A stretch of DNA of 18,317 nt, from assembly GCA_902773305.1 (NCBI GenBank), contig CACYEB010000023.1, positions 1-18,317 on the forward strand. The letters run 5' to 3'. Position 1 is the stretch's first letter; the number at the start of each line of letters is the position of its first letter. Of the stretch, positions 6,106 to 14,401 are shown in pieces. The position numbers and the translations under genes are program-made. The notes beneath the pieces are model-generated. The model was not told where the DNA came from, did not search any database, and saw nothing but the letters and a program-made list of their open reading frames with translations. The stretch comes from an uncultured Bacteroidia bacterium (lineage in GTDB: Bacteria > Bacteroidota > Bacteroidia > Bacteroidales > UBA932).

Positions 6106-9100
6106 TTAGAAGTTGATGTGAAGACCGAAAATGTAAGAACTCCTCAGAGGGATGCCGCCGGTTTCGGGATCGAAAATGGCGTTCTTTGCATAATAGCTCA
6201 TCTCTCTGCCGGGACGGAAGCCGGTCCATACGGGAGGGAGATTGTCTATCTGGAACCGGAGGTTGATGCGGTCGGCGCCAATTGCCTTGGCCCACCTTTC
6301 CGGCATTTCATAGCCGAACACTATGTTGCGGATTTTGAGGAACGAAGCGTCGCGCACTGAAATGTCACTGTGAGTGGGCTCCGAGCCGTGTGCGGTACTG
6401 CCGTAGCGGCCGATACCGGGGGTCAGGGTCTTGTTTTCGGGAGTCCAGGCGTTGTTTAAATAGCTCGGGAGAGCCACGGCGCTGCCGATTCCCATAACCT
6501 CATCCTCTACGAGGGCCCGCATCCTGTGCCCGCCGTAATATGCCATAAGGACGCTCAGGCTGAAGCCGTTCCAGACGAAGCGGTTGTCAAGTCCGGCTAT
6601 GACCACTGGGTCTGTCTGACCGGAATAGACAAGCACATCCACGGGGGCGCCTTGGGCAGATGTGCCGATATTCTTCTCACCGGTCTCTTCGTTTACCTTG
6701 CCATACCACAAGGTATGTCCCCTTGAATCTTCGGCATCACTGATGCCGGCGAATTCGTAGCTCCAGATCGCACTGGTGGGATAGCCCACCACATAAGGAT
6801 TGCTGAAACGCTGATATGCCTGGATTGCAGGGTTGTCCACATTGGTTATCCTGTTATGGTTGACCGCGAATGTCACCGTGCTGCTCCAGCCAAATTCGCT
6901 GCGGCTCTTCTCGCGGATCCAGTCTCCGGTGAAGATCAGTTCCAGACCGTTATTAATCATATCGGCGGAATTGACGAACATCTGGGTGAAGCCCACCGTC
7001 GGATCCAGGGTCTTGTAAGAAAACAGGTCGAGTCCCTGCTTGCGGTAGTAATCGATCGATCCCCGAAAACGGTTGTCCACAAACGAGAAATCGAGACCGA
7101 CATTGATAGTGCGGGTCTGTTCCCACTTGAGGTTGGGATTGGCGGGGCTCTTGATCTCTCCGTAAGGGAGACCTGTGGTGATGTTTAACTTGGTGCTCTC
7201 TGCGGTCATATAACTGGTGGCTCCCTGATAGATGTTTCCGGTGACACCATAGCTGAGGCGCAGCTTGAGGGCGCTTACATCGGCGGCACCCTTGATAAAC
7301 TCCTCTTCTCCAAGGTTCCAGGCCACACCTGCAGACCACAGCGGACGGCCGCGAAGTTTGACATTCAAGCCATATACATCGGCATAGTCTTTACGGAACG
7401 AACCGAACACGTTGTAACGCTTGTCGTAGGTATAGGTGAAGTTTGCATAGGCAGAAGCATACCTGTGGTGCTGCTCTACTATGGGGCTCATATTGCCATC
7501 GATATACGGGAGGTATACATTGTTGTACGCAGGGTAACCGCCGCCTGCGCTGGTGATCTGATAAGACGGGCTGTTCTTGATAGAACTCAGCGCACCGAAG
7601 TCAACCGTCTGGGTGGCGGCATTCTGCAACTGGTCGTCGTAGCCAAGCATAAGGCTGCGCGTTCCGGCGTAGAGGGTCTCGCGGAGTTCCATACCGGCAA
7701 GAGCCACAATCTCGTGCTTACCGAAGGTACCGGAGTAGTTCAACTGGCCGCGGGCGGTCCAGTAACGGCCGTCCATATTGGTTACATTACGGAAACCGCC
7801 GGTCTCGGGTGTGTGATATGTCGCCTCGCCCGAAGCCGGGTCAATCTCCTTGTAGGCGTTATAGAACACTCTTGCCACGTGACTCTCCTGATTAGCATAC
7901 CAGTCGGTAGTTCGATGGTCTGTCTCATATACGAATTGTGTGGTAGCTGTCAGGCCATTCACAATCTTGAAGAGCAGGTCGCCGTGATAACGCATATACT
8001 GGCGGGATGTATTCTGAACATTGTTGTAATACTCATCTGCCAGATTGATTCCCAACTCCTTGAATACGCCACCTTCAGTGTTGTCACGCCACATATTGGT
8101 CCCGACCAGGCGGTATGAGCCGTCCTCGTTCTTGAGAGTCTCATATCCGGGATACGACCAGGGGCTGCTGTAAGAACTCAGATAGTCATAACCCTTTTCG
8201 CGCTGCTTGCCGTATATGCCGTTCATAGCCACGGTTGCAGTGAGCCAGGGAGCCACGTCGTAGGAGCCCTTGTAGCTTATTGACATCTGCCTGTTAAACG
8301 AATTGATGATACCGGCGTTGTCGGTAAGGTAGTTTATCACAAAATTACTCTGGAACTTGTCGCTGCGGCTGCGCAGGGCCAGGTTGTACTGCTGCAGGAT
8401 CTGACGGCGATACACAGCCTCGCCGAATTCCTTTGCAAAGTTGTTTTTTGCAAAGGAATTGCAGATCCTGTCCACGTCGGCAGCCGAATATTCGCCAATC
8501 GCCTGCTTGTAGAATGCATAGTTGATGGGGGATACGCGGTTAGCAAAGTTCGCTAGGCTGTTTTCGATGGAAGATATAGGATCACTGACTTCCTCGGGAG
8601 TGTTGTAATAGTACTGATAGTAATCCTTCTCAACCTTTACCTGCTGCTCGGGAGTCATATAGAAGTTGGCGCCATAATCCAGGTTGCGGTTCTGATAGAG
8701 CGTAACGTTAGAAGAGAAGTCCACGTCTATGCGACCCTTTTCCCGGGCACTCTTGGTGGTGATGACGATGATACCGTTGGAGGCGCGGGCACCGTAGATG
8801 GCTGCTGCAGCTGCATCCTTGAGCACGTTGACGCTCTCGATGTCATAGGGGTTCAGGTCATCGATGTCACCTTCGATGGGCAGGCCGTCCACAACCAGCA
8901 GCGGGTTGGCCTCCGCATACATAGAGCTGACACCACGGATGGTGAGCTTACCGCCGTACGTAGACAGACCGGCTACGCGGCCCTCGAGATTCTGGAGTAC
9001 CGAAGGGCTGTAACGCTCTTCGATGGTCTTGGCGCCGACAGTTGCGATGGATCCCGTCACTTTGCGGACCTGGATTTCCTGATAGCCGGTCACTACCGAC

Positions 9101-9444
9101 CCTTCCAGGAACATCCTGTCCTGGGCCATCTGCACATCGAAACGTGCACGGCCGTTCAGCGGCTCGGCAACCGTCTCCATACCAAGGAAGGCCACTTCTA
9201 TCTTGGCATTCTTTAAATCCTTGACATTCAATGAATAATTACCATCAGCATCGGTGGTGGTGAATGTCTTTTCCGTCAAGTTCTGAATTGTAGCTCCGGC
9301 AACCGGCTGGCCGTCGGGATCGGTAACCCGCCCTTTGACCGTGGTGGCGTTCTGGGCCGACAGATATGTGGCCGAAGCGAACAGCATCGCCAGCAAAAGG
9401 ACGGCTCCTTTCAGAAACGATGTTCTTAAACGATTGATTGACAT
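6106..9444 (-). CDS. SusC/RagA-family TonB-dependent outer-membrane receptor
   Basis: This 1112-residue protein is the pore of a SusCD uptake complex, driven by TonB-ExbBD. A signal peptide covers about 1-31 (cleavage near LSAQ). A carboxypeptidase-regulatory-like beta-sandwich follows (36-105, VKGRVTDPDGQPVAGATI). The plug domain spans about 115-230 and carries LTIRGVSS, LLVVDGLPI, DIESVNVLKDAAAAAIYGAR and NGIIVITTK, all standard SusC motifs. The rest is the beta barrel, ending in YIFGLHINF with the expected terminal Phe. There is no N-terminal STN domain, so signalling through a FecR-type anti-sigma factor is unlikely, and no such gene is nearby. It is the first gene of the susC-susD-tlpA operon. 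Odd feature: bases 8426-8460 form a 14-bp perfect inverted repeat within the coding region, encoding the quasi-repeat FAKNNFAKEF. Confidence 0.96.
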   Translation of the reverse strand: MSINRLRTSFLKGAVLLLAMLFASATYLSAQNATTVKGRVTDPDGQPVAGATIQNLTEKTFTTTDADGNYSLNVKDLKNAKIEVAFLGMETVAEPLNGRARFDVQMAQDRMFLEGSVVTGYQEIQVRKVTGSIATVGAKTIEERYSPSVLQNLEGRVAGLSTYGGKLTIRGVSSMYAEANPLLVVDGLPIEGDIDDLNPYDIESVNVLKDAAAAAIYGARASNGIIVITTKSAREKGRIDVDFSSNVTLYQNRNLDYGANFYMTPEQQVKVEKDYYQYYYNTPEEVSDPISSIENSLANFANRVSPINYAFYKQAIGEYSAADVDRICNSFAKNNFAKEFGEAVYRRQILQQYNLALRSRSDKFQSNFVINYLTDNAGIINSFNRQMSISYKGSYDVAPWLTATVAMNGIYGKQREKGYDYLSSYSSPWSYPGYETLKNEDGSYRLVGTNMWRDNTEGGVFKELGINLADEYYNNVQNTSRQYMRYHGDLLFKIVNGLTATTQFVYETDHRTTDWYANQESHVARVFYNAYKEIDPASGEATYHTPETGGFRNVTNMDGRYWTARGQLNYSGTFGKHEIVALAGMELRETLYAGTRSLMLGYDDQLQNAATQTVDFGALSSIKNSPSYQITSAGGGYPAYNNVYLPYIDGNMSPIVEQHHRYASAYANFTYTYDKRYNVFGSFRKDYADVYGLNVKLRGRPLWSAGVAWNLGEEEFIKGAADVSALKLRLSYGVTGNIYQGATSYMTAESTKLNITTGLPYGEIKSPANPNLKWEQTRTINVGLDFSFVDNRFRGSIDYYRKQGLDLFSYKTLDPTVGFTQMFVNSADMINNGLELIFTGDWIREKSRSEFGWSSTVTFAVNHNRITNVDNPAIQAYQRFSNPYVVGYPTSAIWSYEFAGISDAEDSRGHTLWYGKVNEETGEKNIGTSAQGAPVDVLVYSGQTDPVVIAGLDNRFVWNGFSLSVLMAYYGGHRMRALVEDEVMGIGSAVALPSYLNNAWTPENKTLTPGIGRYGSTAHGSEPTHSDISVRDASFLKIRNIVFGYEMPERWAKAIGADRINLRFQIDNLPPVWTGFRPGREMSYYAKNAIFDPETGGIPLRSSYIFGLHINF
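8426..8460. repeat. intragenic 14-bp perfect inverted repeat in susC
   Basis: AATTCCTTTGCAAA (8426-8439) is exactly complementary to TTTGCAAAGGAATT (8447-8460), separated by 7 bases (GTTGTTT). The susC mRNA would fold this into a strong hairpin with an A/C-rich loop. Each arm also contains the small palindrome TTTGCAAA. It lies in the part of susC that encodes the start of the beta barrel. Function is unknown. Confidence 0.85.
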
Positions 9445-9478
9445 AGTATTATTGGTTAAATAGTGAGTGTCTTTCCCA

Positions 9479-9486
9479 CAAAGTTA
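9479..9486 (-). promoter_or_regulatory. -7 box of the susC operon promoter
   Basis: On the minus strand the bases read TAACTTTG, a full match to the Bacteroidetes -7 consensus TAnnTTTG, about 35 bases upstream of the susC ATG (9444). No clear TTTG -33 box lies at the expected distance near 9506-9509, so the promoter may be weak or activator-dependent. It overlaps the promoter region of the divergent ABC-F gene. Confidence 0.55.
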
Positions 9487-9497
9487 AGAATTTATAG

Positions 9498-9505
9498 TAT
9501 CTTTG
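9498..9505 (+). promoter_or_regulatory. -7 box of the ABC-F gene, very close to the start codon
   Basis: TATCTTTG matches TAnnTTTG and ends only four bases before the ATG at 9510. If it is used, transcription would begin at or next to the start codon and give a leaderless or nearly leaderless mRNA. No good -33 TTTG is seen at the usual spacing, around 9473-9478. Confidence 0.5.
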
Positions 9506-9509
9506 TCAT

Positions 9510-11324
9510 ATGCCGAGTTATCTTCAGGTAGATAATATCTCTAAATCGTACGGCACGAAGGTGTTGTTCGAGCACATCTCTTTCAATATAAACGAAGGGG
9601 ACAAGATAGCCCTGATAGCCCCAAACGGCACGGGCAAGACCTCCCTGCTGAGCATCCTGGCCGGCAAGGACACCGGCGACCGGGGCGGAGAAGTTAAATT
9701 CTTGAAGGACATCGTCATCTCCTTTCTGGAACAGGAAACGTCTCTCGACCCTTCCAAAACCATATTGGAGGCCGTAACGGGCAAGGTCGATCCGGCAAAG
9801 ACCCACCGTAGCAGCTGGGACATAGAGCAGGACGCGCGTCAACTGCTCTCTTCCCTGGGCCTGAATGACTTCGGGTGCCGCTGCGCCAGCCTGTCCGGAG
9901 GCGAGGCCAAGCGGGTGGCCCTGGCAGGAGTGCTCATCACGAATGCCGATTTCCTGGTACTGGACGAGCCCACCAACCACCTGGACCTGGATGCCATCGA
10001 ATATCTGGAAGATTATCTCTCCAAGAGCCGCCGGACCCTGTTTATGGTGACTCACGACCGCTACTTCCTGGACCGGGTATGCAACACGATCCTGGAACTG
10101 GACGGCGGCAATCTGTATACTTACAAGGGTAATTATCAGTATTATCTGGAGAAGCGCCAGGAACGGTTGTCGGTCGCCGGCGCCCTTAACGAAAAATACC
10201 GCAATATCTACAGGCGTGAACTGGAATGGATGCGCTCCACCCCCTGCGCCCGCACCGGAAAGGCCCGCTACCGCGAGAACGCCTTCTATGATTTGCAGCA
10301 GAAGGCGGCGCCTATACGCGAGAGCAAGCAGCTGGCCATCAATCTGGGCAGTTCCCGGCTAGGCCGCAAGATTGTCAACTGCCGCGGTGTGGGCTTCAGC
10401 TACGGAGACCGCTGCATACTGCACGGTTTCACCTACAATTTCGCCCAGGGCGAGAAAATCGGTATCGTGGGGGCCAACGGCATCGGCAAAAGCACATTCC
10501 TGAACCTGATTACCGGCGACCTGCAGCCCGACTGCGGGGAGATCGAGCGCGGCGCTACCGTCCGGTTCGGCTACTACCGGCAGGAGGGCATGCAATTCAA
10601 GGAGAGCCAGACGGTACTTGATGCAGTACAGGAGATTGCAGAGACGGTGCAGGACACAACCGGTGCCCACATTTCTGTCACGGCCTTCCTGCAGCAGTTC
10701 CTCTTCCCCGTGGAGATGTTCAATACACACATCAGCCGTCTCTCCGGCGGCGAGAAGCGGCGCCTGTATCTGCTTACGGTATTGATGCAGCGCCCCAACG
10801 TACTCATCCTTGACGAGCCCGCCAACGACCTGGACATAGTGACCCTGAACGTACTGGAAGATTATCTCAAGGATTACGACGGCAATGTGATAGTGGTTTC
10901 CCACGACCGCTTTTTCCTGGACAAGATAGCGGACCATCTGTTTGTGTTCACCGGCGACGGCAACATCAAGGATTTCGTGGGCAGCTACAGCGAATACCGC
11001 GAATATGTTAAAGAGAGGCGGCGCGAAGAAGCCCGGGCTGCCCGTGGAGAAAAGACACCTGCGGCCCCCCGCCGCAAAACGGCTTCGTTAGAAAGGAAAA
11101 AGCTTACCTGGAAGGAACAGCGCGAAAAAGAGCAGATCGAAGCCGGCCTGAAGGAGCTCGAAGCCCGCAAGGCTTCTCTTGAAGAGGAACTGTCTTCCGG
11201 CACCCTGGATATCCCGTCCCTGAACGCCAAGTCACGCGAAATAGAGCGAATACTGGCCGATATCGACGCTCAGGAACTGAGATGGCTGGAACTTTCTTTA
11301 AAAGAGAGCGAACCATCAGAATAA
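9510..11324 (+). CDS. uup: ABC-F family ATPase, Uup-like
   Basis: This soluble 604-residue protein has two ABC ATPase domains and no membrane segments. ABC-F proteins bind the ribosome and adjust translation, and Uup-type members are also linked to DNA stability. Domain 1 (about 4-215) has Walker A APNGTGKT (37-44), signature LSGGEAK (128-134) and Walker B FLVLDEPTNHLD. Domain 2 (about 288-500) has GANGIGKST (321-329), LSGGEKR (411-417) and VLILDEPANDLD. The link between them contains RRELEWMRSTPCARTGKAR, the Uup-type linker. A charged C-terminal arm predicted to form a coiled coil (about 533-595) is the Uup/EttA-relative feature that fixes the subgroup. The NDLD in place of NHLD in domain 2 is also usual for Uup. 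Both active sites look intact. It is divergent from susC and probably transcribed on its own. Confidence 0.93.
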   Translation: MPSYLQVDNISKSYGTKVLFEHISFNINEGDKIALIAPNGTGKTSLLSILAGKDTGDRGGEVKFLKDIVISFLEQETSLDPSKTILEAVTGKVDPAKTHRSSWDIEQDARQLLSSLGLNDFGCRCASLSGGEAKRVALAGVLITNADFLVLDEPTNHLDLDAIEYLEDYLSKSRRTLFMVTHDRYFLDRVCNTILELDGGNLYTYKGNYQYYLEKRQERLSVAGALNEKYRNIYRRELEWMRSTPCARTGKARYRENAFYDLQQKAAPIRESKQLAINLGSSRLGRKIVNCRGVGFSYGDRCILHGFTYNFAQGEKIGIVGANGIGKSTFLNLITGDLQPDCGEIERGATVRFGYYRQEGMQFKESQTVLDAVQEIAETVQDTTGAHISVTAFLQQFLFPVEMFNTHISRLSGGEKRRLYLLTVLMQRPNVLILDEPANDLDIVTLNVLEDYLKDYDGNVIVVSHDRFFLDKIADHLFVFTGDGNIKDFVGSYSEYREYVKERRREEARAARGEKTPAAPRRKTASLERKKLTWKEQREKEQIEAGLKELEARKASLEEELSSGTLDIPSLNAKSREIERILADIDAQELRWLELSLKESEPSE

Positions 11325-11329
11325 TTCAG

Positions 11330-11337
11330 TACCTTTG
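11330..11337 (+). promoter_or_regulatory. -7 box of the lipoprotein/DUF5723/DUF1460 operon
   Basis: TACCTTTG matches TAnnTTTG exactly and begins six bases after the ABC-F stop. The start codon of the next gene lies 21 bases further on, leaving a short A/T-rich leader. No clear -33 TTTG is present, so readthrough from the ABC-F gene may also contribute. Confidence 0.55.
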
Positions 11338-11358
11338 CACAGAATCAACAATATCATT

Positions 11359-13044
11359 ATGACCACCAAACGCAAAAGCAGCTTCTCCGCATTGCTGCTT
11401 CCCTTGTTCCTTATCATTGTAACGGCCTGCGCCGTAGATCCGTCGTACAACCTTGACGAAAAACCCATCGACCCTTCCGTCACGCTGTTCCAGGACGGCC
11501 TCACTATCCCTATCGGCAGTTCTGAACGGATAAGGCTCGACACTCTCATCAAGAGGATCCAGCCGGCTGTCGATGACTATCTCGTAGTGGGCGACGATGG
11601 AAGCTATACGTTTTGCTATGACGGCTCCTTCTCCTTGAACGACCAGCTCAAGGATCTGGATTTAGGGCAAATAACCTCGATAGACGGTATCTCCTTCTCA
11701 CAAGGCTTCACCCTTCATACCGACGAGTTGGACCAGAATGCCCGCTCTTACGATGTTGACTATACTTACACTGCCACCCTCAAGGATTTCCCCATTGAAC
11801 TCAAAGAACTGGAAGAGGTTGTCTTTGATGAGGTATATCTCAATATGGAGGCGATATTCGACAGTCTGCCCGACGACCCGAAAGCGGCCATCAACGTAGA
11901 TTTGGAAATCGGCCTGCCTTCGTTCATCACCCCGAATTCCATATCCATAAAAGGGACCGTTGCCGACAACAGGTTTGCAATAACCCCAATCAAACTTGAA
12001 AAGATTTCCGGAGTCGAAATTCCAGAAAACGGATCGCTGGAAGTTGAAGTCACCATTGTCGGACAAATCAGCGCAAATGACGAAAACATAGACCTTTCTG
12101 CGTTTCAGAAAGATATCGTTATGACGGTGAACGCATCCCTGCAGGACGAGAACGGAAAACTTTCCATAGCCAAGGCAAGGGGCAAGTTCTCTTACGATTT
12201 CTCCCAGACCACCACGATACCCCTGAACACCCTGCCGGAAATCCTCAAGGACGACAGTATGTGCATTGACCTGAGCAACCCCCGGATTTCCCTGGGTCTT
12301 ACCACCAATGTGGGTATCCCCCTGAGCGGTTCTCTGGAGATTGTACCCTTCGTTGACGACCAGCCCCTGACAGACAACATCATCACTCTCGAAAATGTCG
12401 TGCTGCCTTGCTCCGCTTCGGCTTCTCAGGATGCCGTAAAGGCCTTCTGCATATGCAACGACAAGGCGTCTGTCCCTGCCGGATACGAATTCCTCAAGGC
12501 CGACCTGTCCAAGATACTCAAGCAGATACCTGATTCCATCCAGATCAGGATTGATGCCAATGCCGGAGGTGGCACATCGGCCGTCATAGAGCCCAAGGCA
12601 CAGTACAAGTTTGACATCGACTATGGCATCAGGGTCCCCCTGGCATTCGGCGAAGACTTCTACATTACAGCCGACACGGAAATCGACCTTTCCGGCGTAC
12701 AGGCAGTCACCTCTATGGGTGAATTCGGCATAAAGGGAAAGGTCGTAAACGAGACCCCCCTGAGCCTCAGCGTCGAGTTGAACATCCTGGATGCAGAGGG
12801 CGAGATCATACCCCAGTCAAAGCCCAACATCATCTCCATTGACGGGAAGGCCACCAGCGACATAGATGTCTCCATCTACTCTGCCGACAAAGACCGGGCA
12901 ATTGCCAAGGCACGGCTCACAATCAGCATCACGGCCGTCTCCGACGAACCCGTCAAGCCATCGGAATGCCTTCAATTCATCGACCTTGTTGCGGTCGCTC
13001 CCGAAGGACTGACCATTGACCCGGAATTATTGCCTAAAATATGA
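11359..13044 (+). CDS. large secreted beta-rich lipoprotein of unknown function
   Basis: I do not recognise a characterised family for this 561-residue protein. It has a basic N-terminus (TTKRK), a hydrophobic segment and the lipobox VTAC (lipidated Cys24), so it should be an envelope or surface lipoprotein. The body alternates short hydrophobic strands and turns and looks all-beta. Segments resembling each other recur, such as SIKGTVADNRF, FGIKGKVVNETP and ISIDGKATSD, suggesting several related immunoglobulin-like or LEA-like modules; this is by eye. There are few cysteines. I chose ATG 11359 because the in-frame TTG at 11335 lies within the promoter -7 box and would precede the signal peptide with a polar octapeptide. 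Its end overlaps the DUF5723 gene as ATGA, so the two proteins are probably made and used together. Confidence 0.85.
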   Translation: MTTKRKSSFSALLLPLFLIIVTACAVDPSYNLDEKPIDPSVTLFQDGLTIPIGSSERIRLDTLIKRIQPAVDDYLVVGDDGSYTFCYDGSFSLNDQLKDLDLGQITSIDGISFSQGFTLHTDELDQNARSYDVDYTYTATLKDFPIELKELEEVVFDEVYLNMEAIFDSLPDDPKAAINVDLEIGLPSFITPNSISIKGTVADNRFAITPIKLEKISGVEIPENGSLEVEVTIVGQISANDENIDLSAFQKDIVMTVNASLQDENGKLSIAKARGKFSYDFSQTTTIPLNTLPEILKDDSMCIDLSNPRISLGLTTNVGIPLSGSLEIVPFVDDQPLTDNIITLENVVLPCSASASQDAVKAFCICNDKASVPAGYEFLKADLSKILKQIPDSIQIRIDANAGGGTSAVIEPKAQYKFDIDYGIRVPLAFGEDFYITADTEIDLSGVQAVTSMGEFGIKGKVVNETPLSLSVELNILDAEGEIIPQSKPNIISIDGKATSDIDVSIYSADKDRAIAKARLTISITAVSDEPVKPSECLQFIDLVAVAPEGLTIDPELLPKI

Positions 13045-14384
13045 AAAGACTCCGGTTAATATCGCTCATAGCGGCGATAATGATGAGCCTGGGGGCTTCC
13101 TCCCAGTCGTTCAGAACAGGGTATTTCCTGGATAACTACATATACGGTTACCGTATCAATCCAGCCCAGGTCAATGACCGTTCGTCCTTGGGGCTGTTCA
13201 TCGGCAATTTTGATTTGCAGAACGCATCTTCCGTGGGAGTTTCGTCGTTCCTGTTTCCCAACCCTGACGGCAGCAGTTCCCTGGTAACCGGCCTGAACAA
13301 AGCCATTTCTACCGACAGATTCCTGGGCGGCCTCAAGAATCATAATTTCGTTTCCCTGGACGAGAACATCAATTTGTTTGCCCTGGGCCTGTCCGACGGC
13401 CGCAGGATGCATACCATCGAAGTGAATACGCGCGTTATGGGGACTGCCAGCATACCCAAATCGGTATTCTCACTTCTGAAAAGCGGCAAGACCGGCACCT
13501 ATGATTTCAACGGCCTGTATGCAGACGCCTCTGCACTTGCCGATATATGTTACGGTTATTCCACCGTTCTCGGGGAGAATCTTTCGGTCGGCGGACGCTT
13601 CCATTTGCTTTTCGGCCTGGCCAATTTGAATTTCCGGAGCAGGGGCAGTTCGGTTACGATGGACGAAAAGGCCATCGTTGCCGGCGCCGATATGCAACTC
13701 AACGCCTCCGGAATGATCGGCTTCCACACCAACGAAGACGGTGGTGTGGATATGCGCAGGATTGAATTCAGCCCCACCCCGTTCGGCAGCCTGGGGGCAA
13801 CGCTGGACCTCGGCTGCGAGTACAAGTCCGACTTTGGCCTGGACGCCATGGTCTCCATAACCGATTTCGGCGCTATCAGCTGGAACAACAAGTTGAGCGC
13901 ACAGGCAAATGCATCGGTTGAATTCAAGGGATTTTTCTCAGAAGGGGGGAATATCAAAACCGACCTGGACGACCTGCTGGATTTGAACAACGCCTTGGAC
14001 TACAGGGTCATAAAAGGGAGAAGGGGCCTCCGTATGATGCCTTGCAACATTGCCGCCGGCGCCCGATATCAGATGCCCTTCTGGAGCGGTATGACGGTCG
14101 GTATGCTCAATACCTGCCACATCGGCCGGGCCTCATCCTGGTTTGAAACGAGGATAGGTGTCACAGCCACTCCGGTCCGTATAGTAAGTGTAACCGCCAA
14201 TCTCGGTCTCGGCACTATGGGACCCACCTGGGGGACTGCCGTCAACCTGCATCTTGGCCCTGTCAATATTATTGCAGGAGCTGACAGTTTCCTGAGTCCT
14301 CTCGGAAAGTTGAAATCTACCACCTTCCCCATCAACAGTTTCGTAGAGAACGTCCATCTGGGCATATCCTTCACTTTCAACTAA
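13041..14384 (+). CDS. DUF5723-type outer-membrane beta-barrel protein
   Basis: This 447-residue exported protein has a signal peptide (about 1-22, cleavage near ASSQ). The mature region begins with YFLDNYIYGYRINPAQVNDRS, like the start of DUF5723 proteins and related PorV/FadL-like outer-membrane proteins of Bacteroidetes. The remainder consists of repeated amphipathic strands with alternating Gly and aromatic residues, typical of a beta barrel (GFHTNEDG, LGATLDLGCEYKSDFGLDAMV, LGLGTMGPTWGTAVNLHLGPVNI). It ends VHLGISFTFN, close to an aromatic barrel C-terminus. The ATG overlaps the stop of the lipoprotein gene, and the DUF1460 gene starts 17 bases after its end. I assign the family from memory of its general look. 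What it transports or anchors is unknown. Confidence 0.8.
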   Translation: MKRLRLISLIAAIMMSLGASSQSFRTGYFLDNYIYGYRINPAQVNDRSSLGLFIGNFDLQNASSVGVSSFLFPNPDGSSSLVTGLNKAISTDRFLGGLKNHNFVSLDENINLFALGLSDGRRMHTIEVNTRVMGTASIPKSVFSLLKSGKTGTYDFNGLYADASALADICYGYSTVLGENLSVGGRFHLLFGLANLNFRSRGSSVTMDEKAIVAGADMQLNASGMIGFHTNEDGGVDMRRIEFSPTPFGSLGATLDLGCEYKSDFGLDAMVSITDFGAISWNNKLSAQANASVEFKGFFSEGGNIKTDLDDLLDLNNALDYRVIKGRRGLRMMPCNIAAGARYQMPFWSGMTVGMLNTCHIGRASSWFETRIGVTATPVRIVSVTANLGLGTMGPTWGTAVNLHLGPVNIIAGADSFLSPLGKLKSTTFPINSFVENVHLGISFTFN

Positions 14385-14401
14385 AAGCCCCGTCTGCCGT
14401 T

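Noticed and set aside
7465..8118. Long open frame on the plus strand opposite susC
   Set aside because: The product shows no recognisable domain and lies entirely opposite a well-supported gene; such frames are common opposite moderately GC-rich genes.
8426..8460. Inverted repeat as a transcription terminator, transposon end or CRISPR-like repeat
   Set aside because: The susC frame continues intact across it, no transposase or target duplication is present, and on the susC strand no U run follows the stem. It is a single occurrence.
11335..11358. TTG start for the lipoprotein gene
   Set aside because: The TTG is part of the -7 promoter box and would put polar residues ahead of an already complete lipoprotein signal starting at ATG 11359.
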